Source: Chaenocephalus aceratus (lineage: Eukaryota > Chordata > Actinopteri > Perciformes > Channichthyidae). From it: a stretch of DNA of 64,000 nucleotides. The stretch covers positions 30,450,452 to 30,514,451 of the forward strand of contig CM043800.1 of NCBI GenBank assembly GCA_023974075.1, in the 5' to 3' direction. The first letter of the stretch is position 1. Each line of letters begins with the position of its first letter. The notes under the pieces are model-generated. The model made no database searches. It was not told where the DNA came from and saw only the letters and a program-made list of their open reading frames with translations. Shown piece after piece: positions 37,511 through 49,438 of the stretch. The position numbers were made by a program, and so were the translations under genes.

Positions 37511-38438
37511 TAATAAGCCTATGTTTTTACTTAGAGAGAACTTATAAGGTTGAAGTGTCATTATTATGAGAATACTTTTCATTATATTGAGAAACTATGT
37601 AAGTATGTTGAGAACCTGCGTTAGCTATTTTGAGATATTATTTCATTATTTCTAGATCCTTTTATTTTAGTATTATGTCTTTATTAAACAAGGAGTTAGC
37701 ATTTAAATACATTAATCTCAAAAGCAGAAGAGATGGTTTATGCTAGATTTATAAACTAATGTCTTTAGTCCTATAGATAATACAGAAATATATAGGCTAC
37801 TAAGCCTTTATTTTCAGAAACGTAGTCATTATGTTTTAAACACTGTCTTTATTTTTTAAAAGTGTGTCCTTTTAAAACCTTACAGAGAATGTTTTCCTTT
37901 ACAAGTCTTACTTTTTGTCTTCCCTTGTTCCCGTTAGCCTTAAAAGGCCTTATGCGGAAATGGGCTTCGATAAAAGAACGGAGCGAAGCCTGCTACTTTA
38001 TTTGTTTTTAAAACATAGATTAGTTTAATGTAATGTAATGTAATGCATGTATGTATGCTTGCCACACTGTGGCGTTCAGTCCGTAAATGAAGACAAGAGT
38101 AATACAGTTGTATTCATTTTAATAAGAAACATAACCTCATTGTAATGCTTTCCGTCTGTATCTATGAGCGTCTTATTTGTTTTGTTCACTTCCAGATTGA
38201 CATACGTATGTTTTCTCTGTTTTCTCTGTTGCCTAAAAATTGACATTTTCCGGAAAGATTTAACCGTGAAATATTAATCATTTACACACTTGATGTGCAC
38301 CCATTATTGTAGGTACATGTAAGGGTGTACTTATTCTGCATAACCTACAGGCAGCCATACATAATAAAGATTGGTTAGAATTGAAATAAGTTTAATATCG
38401 ATGTAGCCTACTAAATCAAACACGACAGAAGCCCTTAC

Positions 38439-38571
38439 CTGCTTTTATGGTTACAAATCCAGCGAGTTCTTTCTACCTGAAGAAATGTGTCAGGTTGTTG
38501 CGCAGTTAAATAATATTTGGGAACGGGGAAGAGCGAGAGAGAGTTCCCAGAAGTACCGCCCTTCCCAGGAA
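38439..38571 (-). promoter_or_regulatory. MS4A copy 1 first (non-coding) exon and STAT-motif promoter
   Basis: On the minus strand a CAG|GTAAGG donor closes a non-coding exon at 38439. The matching acceptor (TTTCTTTCAG) is at 37172, 18 bp before the ATG. Just upstream lie TTCCCAGAA (38544-38552, GAS type, TTC-N3-GAA) and TTCCCAGGAA (38562-38571, STAT6 type, TTC-N4-GAA). Both are conserved in copy 2 (49411 and 49429). Cytokine regulation is an inference. Confidence 0.45.
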
Positions 38572-38954
38572 GCAAATGTAACCCTTTACTGATCATCAAT
38601 CTGCACAGATACTGGGCGTGATTTTCATTGATATGCTTCTACGACTTAAAACATTTTTGTATTTGTTAATTGACCTGCTAATATACTGTATATTATATAT
38701 TGTTTATCTGACTATGTAATTATCTAAAATGTAGGACAATATTTGTTATTAAGTAGTAGTAAGTAAGTAGTAATTATTTTGTGGCATAAACACAGTTTAT
38801 ACATGAAGAAATTGAAACAATCAAACAAACACCTAACTAAGCTTTTGCACATGATACTTTTACCTATAAATGAAGACAGTATTGCAGTAGTTTGGTGAAA
38901 TAACATCAATAAGCAACACAAGCTTCAGATCAATGAGAAAGCAATATAATTGTA

Positions 38955-38960
38955 TTTATT
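38955..38960 (-). terminator. Poly(A) signal, PI-PLC-like copy 1
   Basis: Minus-strand AATAAA about 155 bp beyond the stop codon. It leaves only about 0.4 kb to the MS4A promoter downstream. Confidence 0.45.
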
Positions 38961-39115
38961 TTTGTCATAATTATGGTCACAAGATGCAATCAGCTTGCTT
39001 TATGATTTCCAGTTATTCGGCTACATAAGAACGTAGAGTGAAGGGAAAAAATGAAAGTCATCAGTGAATCATCAGATATAAGCCCACTCAAGCTCATGTG
39101 GGGTGCATTGCATTA

Positions 39116-40115
39116 TCACCAATAGTTTAAATTGATAACAGTTTGAATGAGGTCAATGCCGGGGAAGTCCATGGCAATGATACCAAAGCATGGTCTGGGC
39201 TGATTTGGGTAAAACTGTCTCAGGTATTGATTGAGCCATGGGTTTACCTTTTCAGCGACTCGCTTTGGAGTCAGAAACATTCCCCAGAAAGTACCAAAGC
39301 CTGTGCCAGTACTGTCAGTCAAAATAGCATTATCACCCCCACAAGCTTCAGTGGCTTGGTTCAGCTGCTTACTTATCATTTTGTCTTTATTTTTAACATC
39401 ACTAACCTCGTTGTAATGCTTTCCGTCTGTATCTATGAGTGGAATTCCCAGTGTGAAGGTGCTCTTTTGCAAAAAGACAACTTTCCCCCTGACCTGACCC
39501 ATATTTGGCATTGCAGTGTTCACCCACACATTCTGGTCGTTACCAATTAGACTCTGCACCATTTCATTGACAGTTTTCTTCTCAAAAGACTCTGGTTGGA
39601 CTCTAATGAGCACAGCCTCAGTCTTAAACTCTGACAGGAAGGCTTGGACAGTTTCAATGACATCCCTGAGAGTGCTGTGCTGGTACATCACCCCATGCAT
39701 GACATAGAGGGTGGTACCCAGTCCAAATACTTTGAGATCTAGGAAACGAATGCCAGCTCTAAGTTGATCCTTCAGGGACCAAGCCTGGTGTTCAGCCTCT
39801 GGACCACCGTAGAGGGCCATGCTGTCGTGGGCACCGGGGAAGGTGAGGAGAGAGAGGGTGCGGAAATCCTCAACACCCGACATCCATGGAATATTGTAGG
39901 ACCCCGGGAGAATGAGGTTTGCATCGTCATTGAAGAATTGGTCATTTCCATGGCAGAAAACACTGAGGGTTTAGAAAAAGATTATTTAAACTCAATTGCC
40001 ACAAAATTGCAGCCTAATAACAACATATCCATTCTTGTGTTTTACTTGCAACATGTTCAAAGTATACTCACGTGACATATACCAATATGAACTGGAAAAG
40101 CAGGCCAGACTTCAT
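39116..40115 (-). CDS. Secreted PI-PLC X-domain phosphodiesterase-like protein, copy 1 (296 aa)
   Basis: Two coding exons: 40072-40115 and 39116-39962, donor GTCAC|GTGAGT, acceptor ...CCCTCAG|T. Exon 1 encodes a hydrophobic signal peptide starting MKSGLLFQFILVYV. An in-frame Met at 39883 is internal; the frame runs 26 codons upstream of it to the acceptor. The mature protein has the PI-PLC X-domain core of the bacterial-like type: LPGSYNIPWMS, PGAHDSM (H60, D61), RFLDLKV (R87, D90) and VMHG (H104), the general acid/base pair being H60/H104, and a C-terminal MDFPG. Expected reaction: cleavage of phosphatidylinositol or GPI anchors to a diacylglycerol and inositol phosphates, in the secretory path or outside the cell. 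Lacks the extra domains of classical eukaryotic PLCs. It lies transcriptionally upstream of MS4A on the same strand. Confidence 0.85.
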
Positions 40116-40269
40116 TCTTGCTGAAATGCAATCTAAAATAGAAAACACGCATTCATCTAAATCAATCATAATCTAAAAACATGCATTCATAAATTACTCA
40201 TTTGAAATCCAAGGTAGGCTTTCACTTGGAATATTTTATTAACACCATCAGGTCAAATTGGTACTATAC

Positions 40270-40349
40270 CTTACAGCCAGGAGGATTTCACAGCAAACTA
40301 ACCCAACGCTCAGAATGTGGACGGCTCAACTAAACAGCCCTGATTTATA
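40270..40349 (-). promoter_or_regulatory. TATA promoter and non-coding exon of PI-PLC-like copy 1
   Basis: Minus-strand TATAAAT at 40343-40349, a predicted start near 40315, and a donor AAG|GTATAG with its exon edge at 40270. The acceptor GCATTTCAG at 40121 leads to CAAGA-ATG. Motif-based. Confidence 0.5.
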
Positions 40350-40439
40350 TTGCTTGGTTATCTGCAAAATTGTAGGCATGGACCACAAATATCAGGTAAG
40401 TAATCCAGACTGATTGTTCTTGATGTCAGACATACAAAT

Positions 40440-41586
40440 TAGGGATGCACGATAATTATCGGTCCGATATTAGGAATTATGACGTCATCCCGATAAACCC
40501 GATACAAGTATTAATAGCCCCGATAATATACAATATATTTTTTGGGTAAAAAAAAGGAAATGATACTGCGGTGTGGGTGGATTGGGATGAGGGGCGCTTG
40601 TTTTCACTCGGCTCCTCCCGTTTTGCCAGTAGGCCTACTGTGGTATTAGTGGTTTAGGAAGAGGGGAGTTTTTCACAAATCCAGCGCTCCCTAACTCATG
40701 CCTGGCTGTGACGTAAATGGTGTGCGGCCGTGAAGCCAGGACAGTAAACAAACATGTCGTCGGTGGTTTGGGACTATTTCAAAGTTTCAGAGTTGGAAAG
40801 TTCGCTTGCTATTTGTAACAAATGTAATGCAGAAGTTCCACGAGGAGGGAAAAAGGCAACGAGCTACAATACTTCGAACCTGATCAGTCACCTGAAACAT
40901 CGCCATCGCTACGATGGTGTGTTAAAAGCGTACGAAGACGCCTGCGCTGCTAAACTAGCGGCAAATCCAAAGCCAGCTGCAAAGGCACCAGGGCTTTTAT
41001 CTATCGACGAGGCTTTTGAAAAAGGCAAGAAGTTTGCCAGTTTTGCAACTCAAGGCATATGCTCGAGCTGCCTGGACGCTGCAATCATGTTGCGCTATCC
41101 GTGCCGAGTGTGCTGACTTTTCGTACAATGTCCCACTGTCTGGCTTCCTGCATAAAGTCAAGTGCTCGGCGCAGTTGTGTGGATAGAGCACTCCTCTGTT
41201 TTCATTTAAACAGCTCCTTATATCCGTTAGCGCAGCTAGCTAGCACCAGATGCTAACAACAACAATGCACGTAAGGTCTCTCTCTCGCTCGCTCGGGCCA
41301 CACATACACACCCTCCCGGTCCTCCAGATGGCCAGTCGGTGCCTGCCGGTGAGCGTGGAAGTGTGGTCTGCCACAAGCGGGCGGCAGGAGTGGGGCTGTC
41401 AGCATCAGCTTGTAGATGGTATTTTAAACTCGATGCGCTCTGAAACTACGGGGAGGCCAAGGAAAAAAATACACATGCGTTAATCGCGTTAAAATAATTA
41501 GTGGCGTAATTTTTTTTTTATTATCGGTCTCGAGAAGCAGGAAGTTATCGGTATCGGTTTCAAAAAAACAATATCGTGCATCCCTA
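40440..41586. mobile_element. hAT DNA transposon, non-autonomous, copy 1
   Basis: 1147 bp with terminal inverted repeats starting TAGGGATGCACGATA and ending TATCGTGCATCCCTA, flanked by a perfect 8-bp target duplication ATACAAAT (40432-40439 and 41587-41594), as expected for hAT. Subterminal TATCGG/CCGATA motifs cluster at both ends. It encodes only a BED finger; the catalytic and dimerisation parts of a transposase are absent. The orthologous copy at 51307 has the same flanks, so insertion predates the duplication. Confidence 0.92.
40754..41116 (+). CDS. BED-type zinc-finger ORF of the hAT element, copy 1 (120 aa)
   Basis: An N-terminal BED finger: VWDYFKVSE, ICNKC (C-x2-C) and LISHLKHRHR (H-x4-H), as in ZBED proteins and hAT transposases. 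The following linker ends at a stop. Relative to the copy at 51621 this ORF has a small indel near codon 104 and a different, shorter tail. No RNase-H-like catalytic core and no hAT dimerisation domain. Probably a decayed transposase N-terminus; whether it is expressed is unknown. Confidence 0.7.
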   Translation: MSSVVWDYFKVSELESSLAICNKCNAEVPRGGKKATSYNTSNLISHLKHRHRYDGVLKAYEDACAAKLAANPKPAAKAPGLLSIDEAFEKGKKFASFATQGICSSCLDAAIMLRYPCRVC

Positions 41587-41594
41587 ATACAAAT

Positions 41595-42922
41595 ATATTA
41601 GTACCGATTGTGGTGGTGTTTGTTTTTAAGGGTGTTTTAGAAGGGGAGTTCCTAAATCAAATAATTGGTTAAGATTAGATTTGATCTTTAACAGGAATTA
41701 TCTTGAATGCAAGCAGCCACACCAGTGCAATACTAAGATAATGACTAAGCTATAATCTTGACCACATAACTGGTGACATTGTTGAGAGTCTGCCAGCCAG
41801 AGGTGGCGTTAGAGTTTTTCGTTGCCCGTAATTTTGACGGACAGGCTCATCAAATTTCCGTCATAATCCATTATTACCCGTCGGGTCTGTACACATCTCG
41901 TCACTAAACTAAAGAGGGGCTTCCACATGTGGCAGACCAGGCGATGGTGCTGCCGGATTTGGCACCGGCCCCACTATAACTTTGTCCAAGATAGTCGTAG
42001 GCTACTGTCTCCAAAATGACACTGGTGTTTGGTCTGCACTCGTGTTGACCGCCCTTGACCGCCCTCCCTCACGTGATCTTCACCAATTCAGACACACTTG
42101 CATGCCATCTTGCCTCCCAACACACCTCACTTTGCCTTGAGGTTAAACACCAACCCTCTGGTTTTTAGGCATCCATTTACCCCTTCAGCCAAAGACACCA
42201 GTACATATTCCAGTCACATTTGACTGTCACAGCCATGCAGTTATCATGTTGATTTTTCTTTGTGTGTATTGTGCTGCTGGTTAAATTGTTTCATGTTCTC
42301 AAATCAAAGATCTCAAACCTGTTAAAAATCCCATCCCTTACACTCCTGTTACCGAGTTTTAGGCAGTAGCAAACCCTTTAATAGCAACACAATTGTTGAC
42401 GCTAATAAACATTTATATCTGGCTCTTGAGGGCTCTGAAGTGAAGTGTACTTATTGCGCCAAATCTATCAATCAAAGTCAATCAAAGTTTATTTATTTAG
42501 CCCAATATCACAAATTGTACTTTTGTCTCAGGGGGCTTTACAGTTTATACAGAACATGAATATGCTGGAAATTCCCGGTGCTGTAAGCTTTTGAAATATT
42601 TTTTGAAGAGAGAAGAGTCACTGTGTTTCTCCTTGCATTGTGTACAGCTTGACCCAAAGCTTCCAAAAGTGGGACTGGTCAGAGGAGGTGCAATCAAATA
42701 TTGTAGCAACTGAAAGATGTTGTTAAAGACAGGTGAGCTTGTTCAAACTTTCAGAGCAATTGAAAGTTTGTTATAAAATTGTTAGAAATATTGTCGTATC
42801 CACAGAATACAAGGCTACCAATTTAACATTGTGTGAAACACACACAGACAAATACATTTATAAATATATAAATGTAAGTGAAAATGAATGTAGAAATACA
42901 TTAAAGATGTAAAATGTGTGTT
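41595..42922. other. Non-coding right part of duplication copy 1
   Basis: No ORF. Contains an inverted retroposon 3'-end motif at about 42470-42545 (AATCAAAGTTTATTTATTTAG then a GGGGGCTTTACAG block). Confidence 0.5.
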
Positions 42923-45065
42923 CTGTTCTCATTCATAACACTCCGTTCGATGTCTCACTATGGGATGCGCCTCATCGCGGAGCAAACAGAAGCATCAATC
43001 TCATTACGCCAATCCTGATTGGCTGGTGATCTTGACGTCAGCGTCAGGGGAAATCACCCCCTATAAGTAGCTTGCGCCACAACGCATGCGTCATTCAAAC
43101 ACCTCTTCTCGCTTCAGAGCACATCTCTACAGTAGCCGGGCAAGCTTCACTGTCCACAGACTGAACCAAAATACCCATTTCGGTCGACGGGCGCTCGCCG
43201 GCTACTCCTTCTGCTTCGCAGGAAGACGGTAGTACTAACACCGTTAGTACTTAAAATCGACCTCGCCCTTCTCTACGAGAAAGTAAGGTAGGTCCGATTT
43301 TTTCAAGCTAGCAGCACACCTGTTGCTAGCTCGCTCCCTCTCTACCGACACCATGGTAGCGAGGAAGTTTTCTCTTTTCTCTTCTCCACGGAGGAAGAAA
43401 GGATTTAAGGAGCATACTGCCACACCAGTCAGTATTCTCCGGGAATAAAAGACCCACACCGTCCTTTTTCTCCGGATTAAGGACAAGGTGGTTTTATCTT
43501 TTCTCCTGTCCCACCTGTCGAGAGCGGGCCCTCTCCACGCCACGAGGCGACCAAGATGGACCTGACACCAGAGGAGTCAGGGACTCGGTGGCTCGACTCT
43601 GAGGCTGCGGGTTGAAGATATCGGGCACAAACACACACCAGGTCTGTTCGTCCTGCCTCGGGCTGGAACACGCCCGAGGCGCTATCGACAACCCCGGCTC
43701 ATGCGGACATTGCGTCCGCTTCACCGTTAAGAGCCTCCGCCGACGGTTAGCTCGACAAGCTAGCCTGTCGGAACAGGACCCCCCCATGTCCACGGACCCG
43801 CCGGCCGGCAGTCAGGACACGGGGGCGTCCGCCACAGAGAGTGAGCCCCTCTCCGTGTCCGTCTGGGGCTCACTATCTGCTATGGCTATAGAACCGGAAT
43901 CCCGCGCCCTGGCAGGCCGGGACCCGGTGACGGCAAGACACGCGGGAACGGTTTCCCACGCTCCACCAAGCTGGGGCTCCCGGTTAGACCTCACCATGGT
44001 CTCACCCGCGGAGGATGTCCTCGGGCTGGACTACGAGGAGGACGAAGAGGATGGACGCCCTGGCGTTCCTCCTGTCCGAATCGGATGAACAGGAAGAGGA
44101 CACCTTCATGTCACCGGCTCAGGCTGCAAAGCCTGAGACAAGTGCTGTTCTCCCGGTCGATAGCTACACCAGCTTCGCCCAGTCTGAGCATGGACCTGCA
44201 GGCCGTGTGTAAACGCGCTGCGGCCAGACTCAACGTCCCGTGGCCCGAAATGGCCAAGGAGACCTCCAGGTCCCGCTACGAGGGGAAGCATCTTCCCCAA
44301 GCAGCGGGGAAAAAGAGACAACTCCTTCCAGTCTTCCCGGAGATGTTGGATGAGGTGTCGGTCTCGTGGAGAGACCGGCCCTTCAGCAACAAGGTCCCAA
44401 TCCAGGGTGCCTCCTCCCTAGACTGTGACGGAATGGAGAAGCTCGGCCTGCTCTGCATGCCGCCCATGGAACCGCTGGTAGCGGCTCACCTTCTACCAAA
44501 GGTGGGCCCGTCACCAAGCAGGAACCCCACGTTGCCAGCAAAGTTGGACCGTTTTCAGTCAGCAATGACTGAAAAGGCCTACAAAGCGGCAGCGTTGTCC
44601 GCCAGGGCCTTGAATGTGTCCTCGCTGCTAACTGCTTACCAAGCGGAGCTCTGCGAGGACCTGTCGGGTAACCCGGGGGCAGCCACTCTGGACGAGATGG
44701 CAGCGGTCACGGACATTTGTCTCCGTGTCCAACGCTGAGCCGTCCAGGCCACGGGCAAGGCAATTGGGATCATGGTGGTGCAGGAAAGAGCGAGATGGCT
44801 CAACCTCACCACTCTCCCAGACCGGGAAAAGGAGGATGTGCTGGATATGCCCATCGTTCCCGAGGGAATTTTTGGCTCCGCTCTCGCCTCCATGCAAAGG
44901 AGGTGTGAGACGAAGAAGAGGGAGGACGAGGCACTCCACCTCTGCCTCCCTCGAAGGGTCCAGCCGCTGCTCTCGCAGCAGCAGTCCTCTGCCCAAGCTG
45001 CCTCAAACTCTGCTCGGTTTAAAACACCGAAGACGCAGAGGTTGCAGCCCAGGCTGGAGACAAGG
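42923..45065 (+). mobile_element. DIRS-like retrotransposon fragment between the two duplication copies
   Basis: Starts exactly where homology between the copies stops and ends exactly where copy 2 begins. It carries a 5' region with TGACGTCA and a CTATAAG box at 43061, then a degenerate DIRS gag-like frame. The reverse transcriptase, RNase H and tyrosine recombinase of a complete DIRS are missing, so it is 3'-truncated. Confidence 0.75.
43612..45060 (+). pseudogene. DIRS gag-like pseudogene
   Basis: The frame moves from 43612-44060 (CSSCLGLEHARGA, an acidic linker) to the next frame near 44055 (DALAFLLSESDEQEED) and to the third near 44190 (AVCKRAAARLNVPWPE...). One in-frame TGA at 44736 interrupts it before AVQATGKAIG and VVQERARWLNLT, blocks I recognise from fish DIRS gag proteins. 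With two frameshifts and a nonsense codon it cannot make a full product. Confidence 0.7.
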
Positions 45066-45674
45066 GCAATAATGGCATATTAATTAAATATAAATAAAGA
45101 GTAGGTGGCACTAGCTCAATAGGTTCCTTTATGAGTAATATAATTACCTTTTCAAATTATACTTCCTTAACCTCACACTTTAGTTATCTTTCCTGTTTGT
45201 ATTAAAAGACCACAACTAAGTATTGAACTCATTCAATATCTCAGAGGGGTTTAATATAAAGCACACAATAAAACTACAAACAGAACAAGTGTTTTTATTG
45301 TGACAGTCAACAGTTTCGATTACATTACTTTTTTTAAATCACTAAATAGTGCAATAGAGCAAAGAAAAACCTTTTCAGTATTTCACACACGCACAAACCT
45401 CCCTTTTACCTCCAAACAAGCTAAACGTAAGGTACCTTATTCAATAGAAATTGTAATCAACAGCTTTAAAACATTTACACAGAAGAAAGAGACACCAATA
45501 AAACACCAACAAAAATAAGTGAAAACGATTTTTTGTTTTAAACGTGTAGGAAACGACCCAGAAGATTGGCAGCGAAAGTACCAGCTGAGTTTGAGTAAAT
45601 CATTAGAGCACATTCAGTCCACAGTTTGATTATACAACCTGTGACTGACAGCAGAAAGCAGGATTGTTTTTTAG

Positions 45675-47959
45675 CTAGACCTCGGGGTTGCCAGGGACTT
45701 CGTCCAGCAGGGGCTTGTAGTATTCAGGTTCCTCATTCTTGTAAAAAAAGAAAAAGAATATCATTAAGACATACTCAAATCTTGACCTGTTTCTAACCCT
45801 TAAGGCCACATTTAAACAACTTGTAAAGTAAAGGAGTCTTTCTATTGAATATAAATGTTTACAGTTCTGACAGTAAGATGTTATTTTGGAGACCATACCA
45901 TCTTTTCGTCCTTCCCCCTTCTCTTCAGAGCCTTGATCCCCAGGACCGAGGAGCTGATGGTGAGGCAGAGCTCCAGGGCTGAGAGGACAATCATCAGACC
46001 GTGCATGCTCCACAGCAGCATCTGGTGGGACACAAGAAGCAGTGCTTTCTTTAAAGATTCAAATCACATATGCTTGTTATATTCAGGTATAATTACATTT
46101 GTAGACTGTGTTCTAACTTGCACAATTTCCTTCAAATGTGGCTTTTTGTGGGACTTCTTATCGGTTTTAATGATGTTGAAAATCCCCTATTGATCTAGCA
46201 CAGATATAAAACATTAACTCTCTCTCCATTAACATACAGAGTACGCATTACCACCAGTCATCAGGACATCTGGTTATTTACTCGGGGCACAAAATACCAG
46301 AAAACCACAATAATATCCATATAACTCAAATAACGGTGATCACAATTTTCAGAAGAAGAATTTTCATTTCAGAAGCTAAAACCAGCTCATGTTGGACATT
46401 ATCATTTGATATATTACTAAACAAATATATTGATTAATTATCAAACTTATGGGTGAGTTCTTTTTTGTCAAAGGACTAATTATCAAATAATTGTCATCGC
46501 TGATTTTTCTTCATTAGTTTATTCTTAGTGAACCTGTTGTAAACAGTTGTAAATGGTGATCATTCAAGACAACATCCAGGTAAGGACATTTTCCACACTC
46601 ACCATCATCATGTTCTTGGTTTCCAAGCATTCCTGCTCCATTCTATTTTCCCCATAAGATACAGTGGGTGAGTGATGATAGTAATATTGATTGTTATGAT
46701 TCTCACACAACCAATACAGCCACATGTTTGTCATTCTGAGGCTGTAGAGTGTGATGGCTGCAATGGCAAAACCAACTCCTGCAAGATTCAGAATCACATT
46801 GACGATGACCTTGAATGAAAGACACAAAAACACAGCATGACAAAAATGCTCATCAAGTTCAAAAGCTTCCAACTTTATCCCACTTAACAGCTTGGTGGCA
46901 CTGCTCCTTCATTATGCCCTCCCCAAGACAATGTAGGTGTAAATGCTCAAAATGGTGCGTGTGCCAAGTACAAAAGCTGACATACTCACCAGACATGGAC
47001 TGGGGTACTTCTCAGACAAAATGGAAACGATGCCAAACAACATGAACTAGAGACAGAGACAAGAATGTTTTACCTACATTCTTCCATGCAAACACTTCAA
47101 TGCAGCCAAGTAATTTCCAGTGTCTTTAATTGGTTCAACTGAACAGCATTTGTAGCACTAAGAGGGAGGTCATACCCATCTGGCGTTTACATTGGCCTGG
47201 GTGTGAGTGCAGCCTGCTACTAGATAGGAGATAAATTATCTGCTTTGTATCATTTGAGAGCTAAAGAAGAACTAGAGAATTAAAAAAAACACACTTTGGT
47301 TTGGCAGAAGTCTGTAATATATTCGAAACACAGCACAGTACAGAAGTGATTGGTTTTAACTGAGCCATTCATTTGTGCTTGGACGGATATCTGATTCTGA
47401 ATCTGAAAAAAAAAGCCTTTAGGTTAATCTCCTTAGGACTAAGTCACTAAGTAGACAACCCAAGACACGTACTGTTGGGCTTTGGTTATGATACAAATAA
47501 CAATATGTAACATATAAGCATTGGTTTGCTTACCAATGCTCCCAACCAAAAGGAAAACCCGGTCATATTCCAAATGGGAGTAAAAGCAAAGATCGCACCA
47601 ATGCCGATGTTGAGCAGCCCAACCATAATCTGCAGAGTCTGTGGAGAAGAAAACCTAGCATGAACCACAAACATCTGTACAGTACAACAGCAAATAACAA
47701 GTCACTGTGTGGTGCAGAACTGTTATACAGTATAATGTTATATTGTATGTATTTATTGCAAGACAAAAGACAAATAACTCACCCCCAGTACTGTCTGAGA
47801 GGTGTTCTGGAGCCTCCTCAGGTGCTGGGACACAGAGCAGCAAATTGGGCTGCAGCACAGGTTTTTGAGGATTTGGTACAGAGGAGGACAAACACTTTGG
47901 GGGTCAGAGGTCAAAGTGATTACAGTGCTGCCCTCGGTCTTGGATATTGAGAGAGACAT
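45675..47959 (-). CDS. MS4A-family four-TM protein, copy 2 (243 aa, six coding exons)
   Basis: Exons in transcript order: 47783-47959, 47534-47638, 46990-47046, 46603-46809, 45899-46021, 45675-45737. All splice sites match copy 1, and every exon translation is the same, so the predicted protein is identical (four TM segments, short EPEYYKPL-containing tail). The first non-coding exon should begin at 49306. Introns carry only scattered substitutions, with a one-base indel in the 47046-47486 interval. Identity points to a very recent duplication, gene conversion, or retained haplotypes in the assembly. Confidence 0.85.
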
Positions 47960-48283
47960 CCTGCCTGCTCCTGTAGACTGAAAGAAACAAGAGAGACCTT
48001 TTAATTTGCTGTATTACGGTTTTTTCTCAGCCACAGTTTTGTGAAATTGCCATTTTGGCTGTAAACCCAGGAGTGGTTTTCTCATATCTATCAGGTTTCT
48101 AAAAATCCTTGCTTTTGTAAATGGGGCTGCTAGTGCTAACCTGTAGGTATGAACAGAGCAGCTTCCACTAAACGGCGTAAATAATGAACTTTTATAGTAA
48201 TATATATAATAAAGAAAATAAAGGGAAAACAAGTTCCTTTTGAGACATTTTATGAATCGAATTCCTTCAAAACTGTAACAATG

Positions 48284-48371
48284 AGTTTGAGGAAGTGATT
48301 GCGTTTGAGGAAGTGATTGCGTTTGAGGAAGTGATTGCATTTGAGGAAGTGATTGCATTTGAGGAAGTGAT
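48284..48371. repeat. 18-bp VNTR, expanded allele (copy 2)
   Basis: About four to five units of an 18-bp repeat (GAGGAAGTGATTGCGTTT or ...GCATTT), against one to two units at the corresponding site in copy 1. The ORFs reading through it are artefacts. Confidence 0.9.
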
Positions 48372-49305
48372 AAGTGATAATAAGCCTATGTTTTTACTTA
48401 GAGAGAACTTATAAGGTTGAAGTCTCATTATTATGAGAATACTTTTCATTATATTGAGAAACTATGTAAGTATGTTGAGAACCTGCATTAGCTATTTTGA
48501 GATATTATTTCATTATTTCTAGATCCTTTTATTTTAGTATTATGTCTTTATTAAACAAGGAGTTAGCATTTAAATACATTAATCTCAAAAGCAGAAGAGA
48601 TGGTTTATGCTAGATTTATAAACTAATGTCTTTAGTCCTATAGATAATACAGAAATATATAGGCTACTAAGCCTTTATTTTCAGAAACGTAGTCATTATG
48701 TTTTAAACACTGTCTTTATTTTTTAAAAGTGTGTCCTTTTAAAACCTTACAGAGAATGTTTTCCTTTACAAGTCTTACTTTTTGTCTTCCCTTGTTCCCG
48801 TTAGCCTTAAAAGGCCTTATGCGGAAATGGGCTTCGATAAAAGAACGGAGCGAAGCCTGCTACTTTATTTGTTTTTAAAACATAGATTAGTTTAATGTAA
48901 TGTAATGTAATGCATGTATGTATGCTTGCCACACTGTGGCGTTCAGTCCGTAAATGAAGACAAGAGTAATACAGTTGTATTCATTTTAATAAGAAACATA
49001 ACCTCATTGTAATGCTTTCCGTCTGTATCTATGAGCGTCTTATTTGTTTTGTTCACTTCCAGATTGACATACGTATGTTTTCTCTGTTTTCTCTGTTGCC
49101 TAAAAATTCACATTTTCCGGAAAGATTTAACCGTGAAATATTAATCATTTACACACTTGATGTGCACCCATTATTGTAGGTACATGTAAGGGTGTACTTA
49201 TTCTGCATAACCTACAGGCAGCCATACATAATAAAGATTGGTTAGAATTGAAATAAGTTTAATATCGATGTAGCCTACTAAATCAAACACGACAGAAGCC
49301 CTTAC

Positions 49306-49438
49306 CTGCTTTTATGGTTACAAATCCAGCGAGTTCTTTCTACCTGAAGAAATGTGTCAGGTTGTTGCGCAGTTAAATAATATTTGGGAACGGGGAAGAG
49401 CGAGAGAGAGTTCCCAGAAGTACCGCCCTTCCCAGGAA
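49306..49438 (-). promoter_or_regulatory. MS4A copy 2 first exon and STAT-motif promoter
   Basis: Same donor (CAG|GTAAGG), GAS-type TTCCCAGAA (49411-49419) and TTC-N4-GAA motif (49429-49438) as copy 1, unchanged. Confidence 0.45.

Larger units (their letters stand above)
34259..42922. repeat. Segmental duplication, copy 1 (about 8.7 kb)
   Basis: Near-identical to 45066-53517 plus 60025-60330. Contains an MS4A gene, a PI-PLC-like gene and a BED-finger hAT element. Offsets are constant (+10807, then +10806, then +10867), changing only at a small indel and at the 18-bp VNTR near 37490/48290. Left homology starts within GCAATAATGGC. Right homology ends at ...GTGTGTTCTGTT, where DIRS sequence begins. 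Confidence 0.95.

Noticed and set aside
39143..39550. 135-aa + strand ORF, duplicated at 50010
   Set aside because: Antisense shadow of the PI-PLC coding exon; preserved only because the segment is duplicated.
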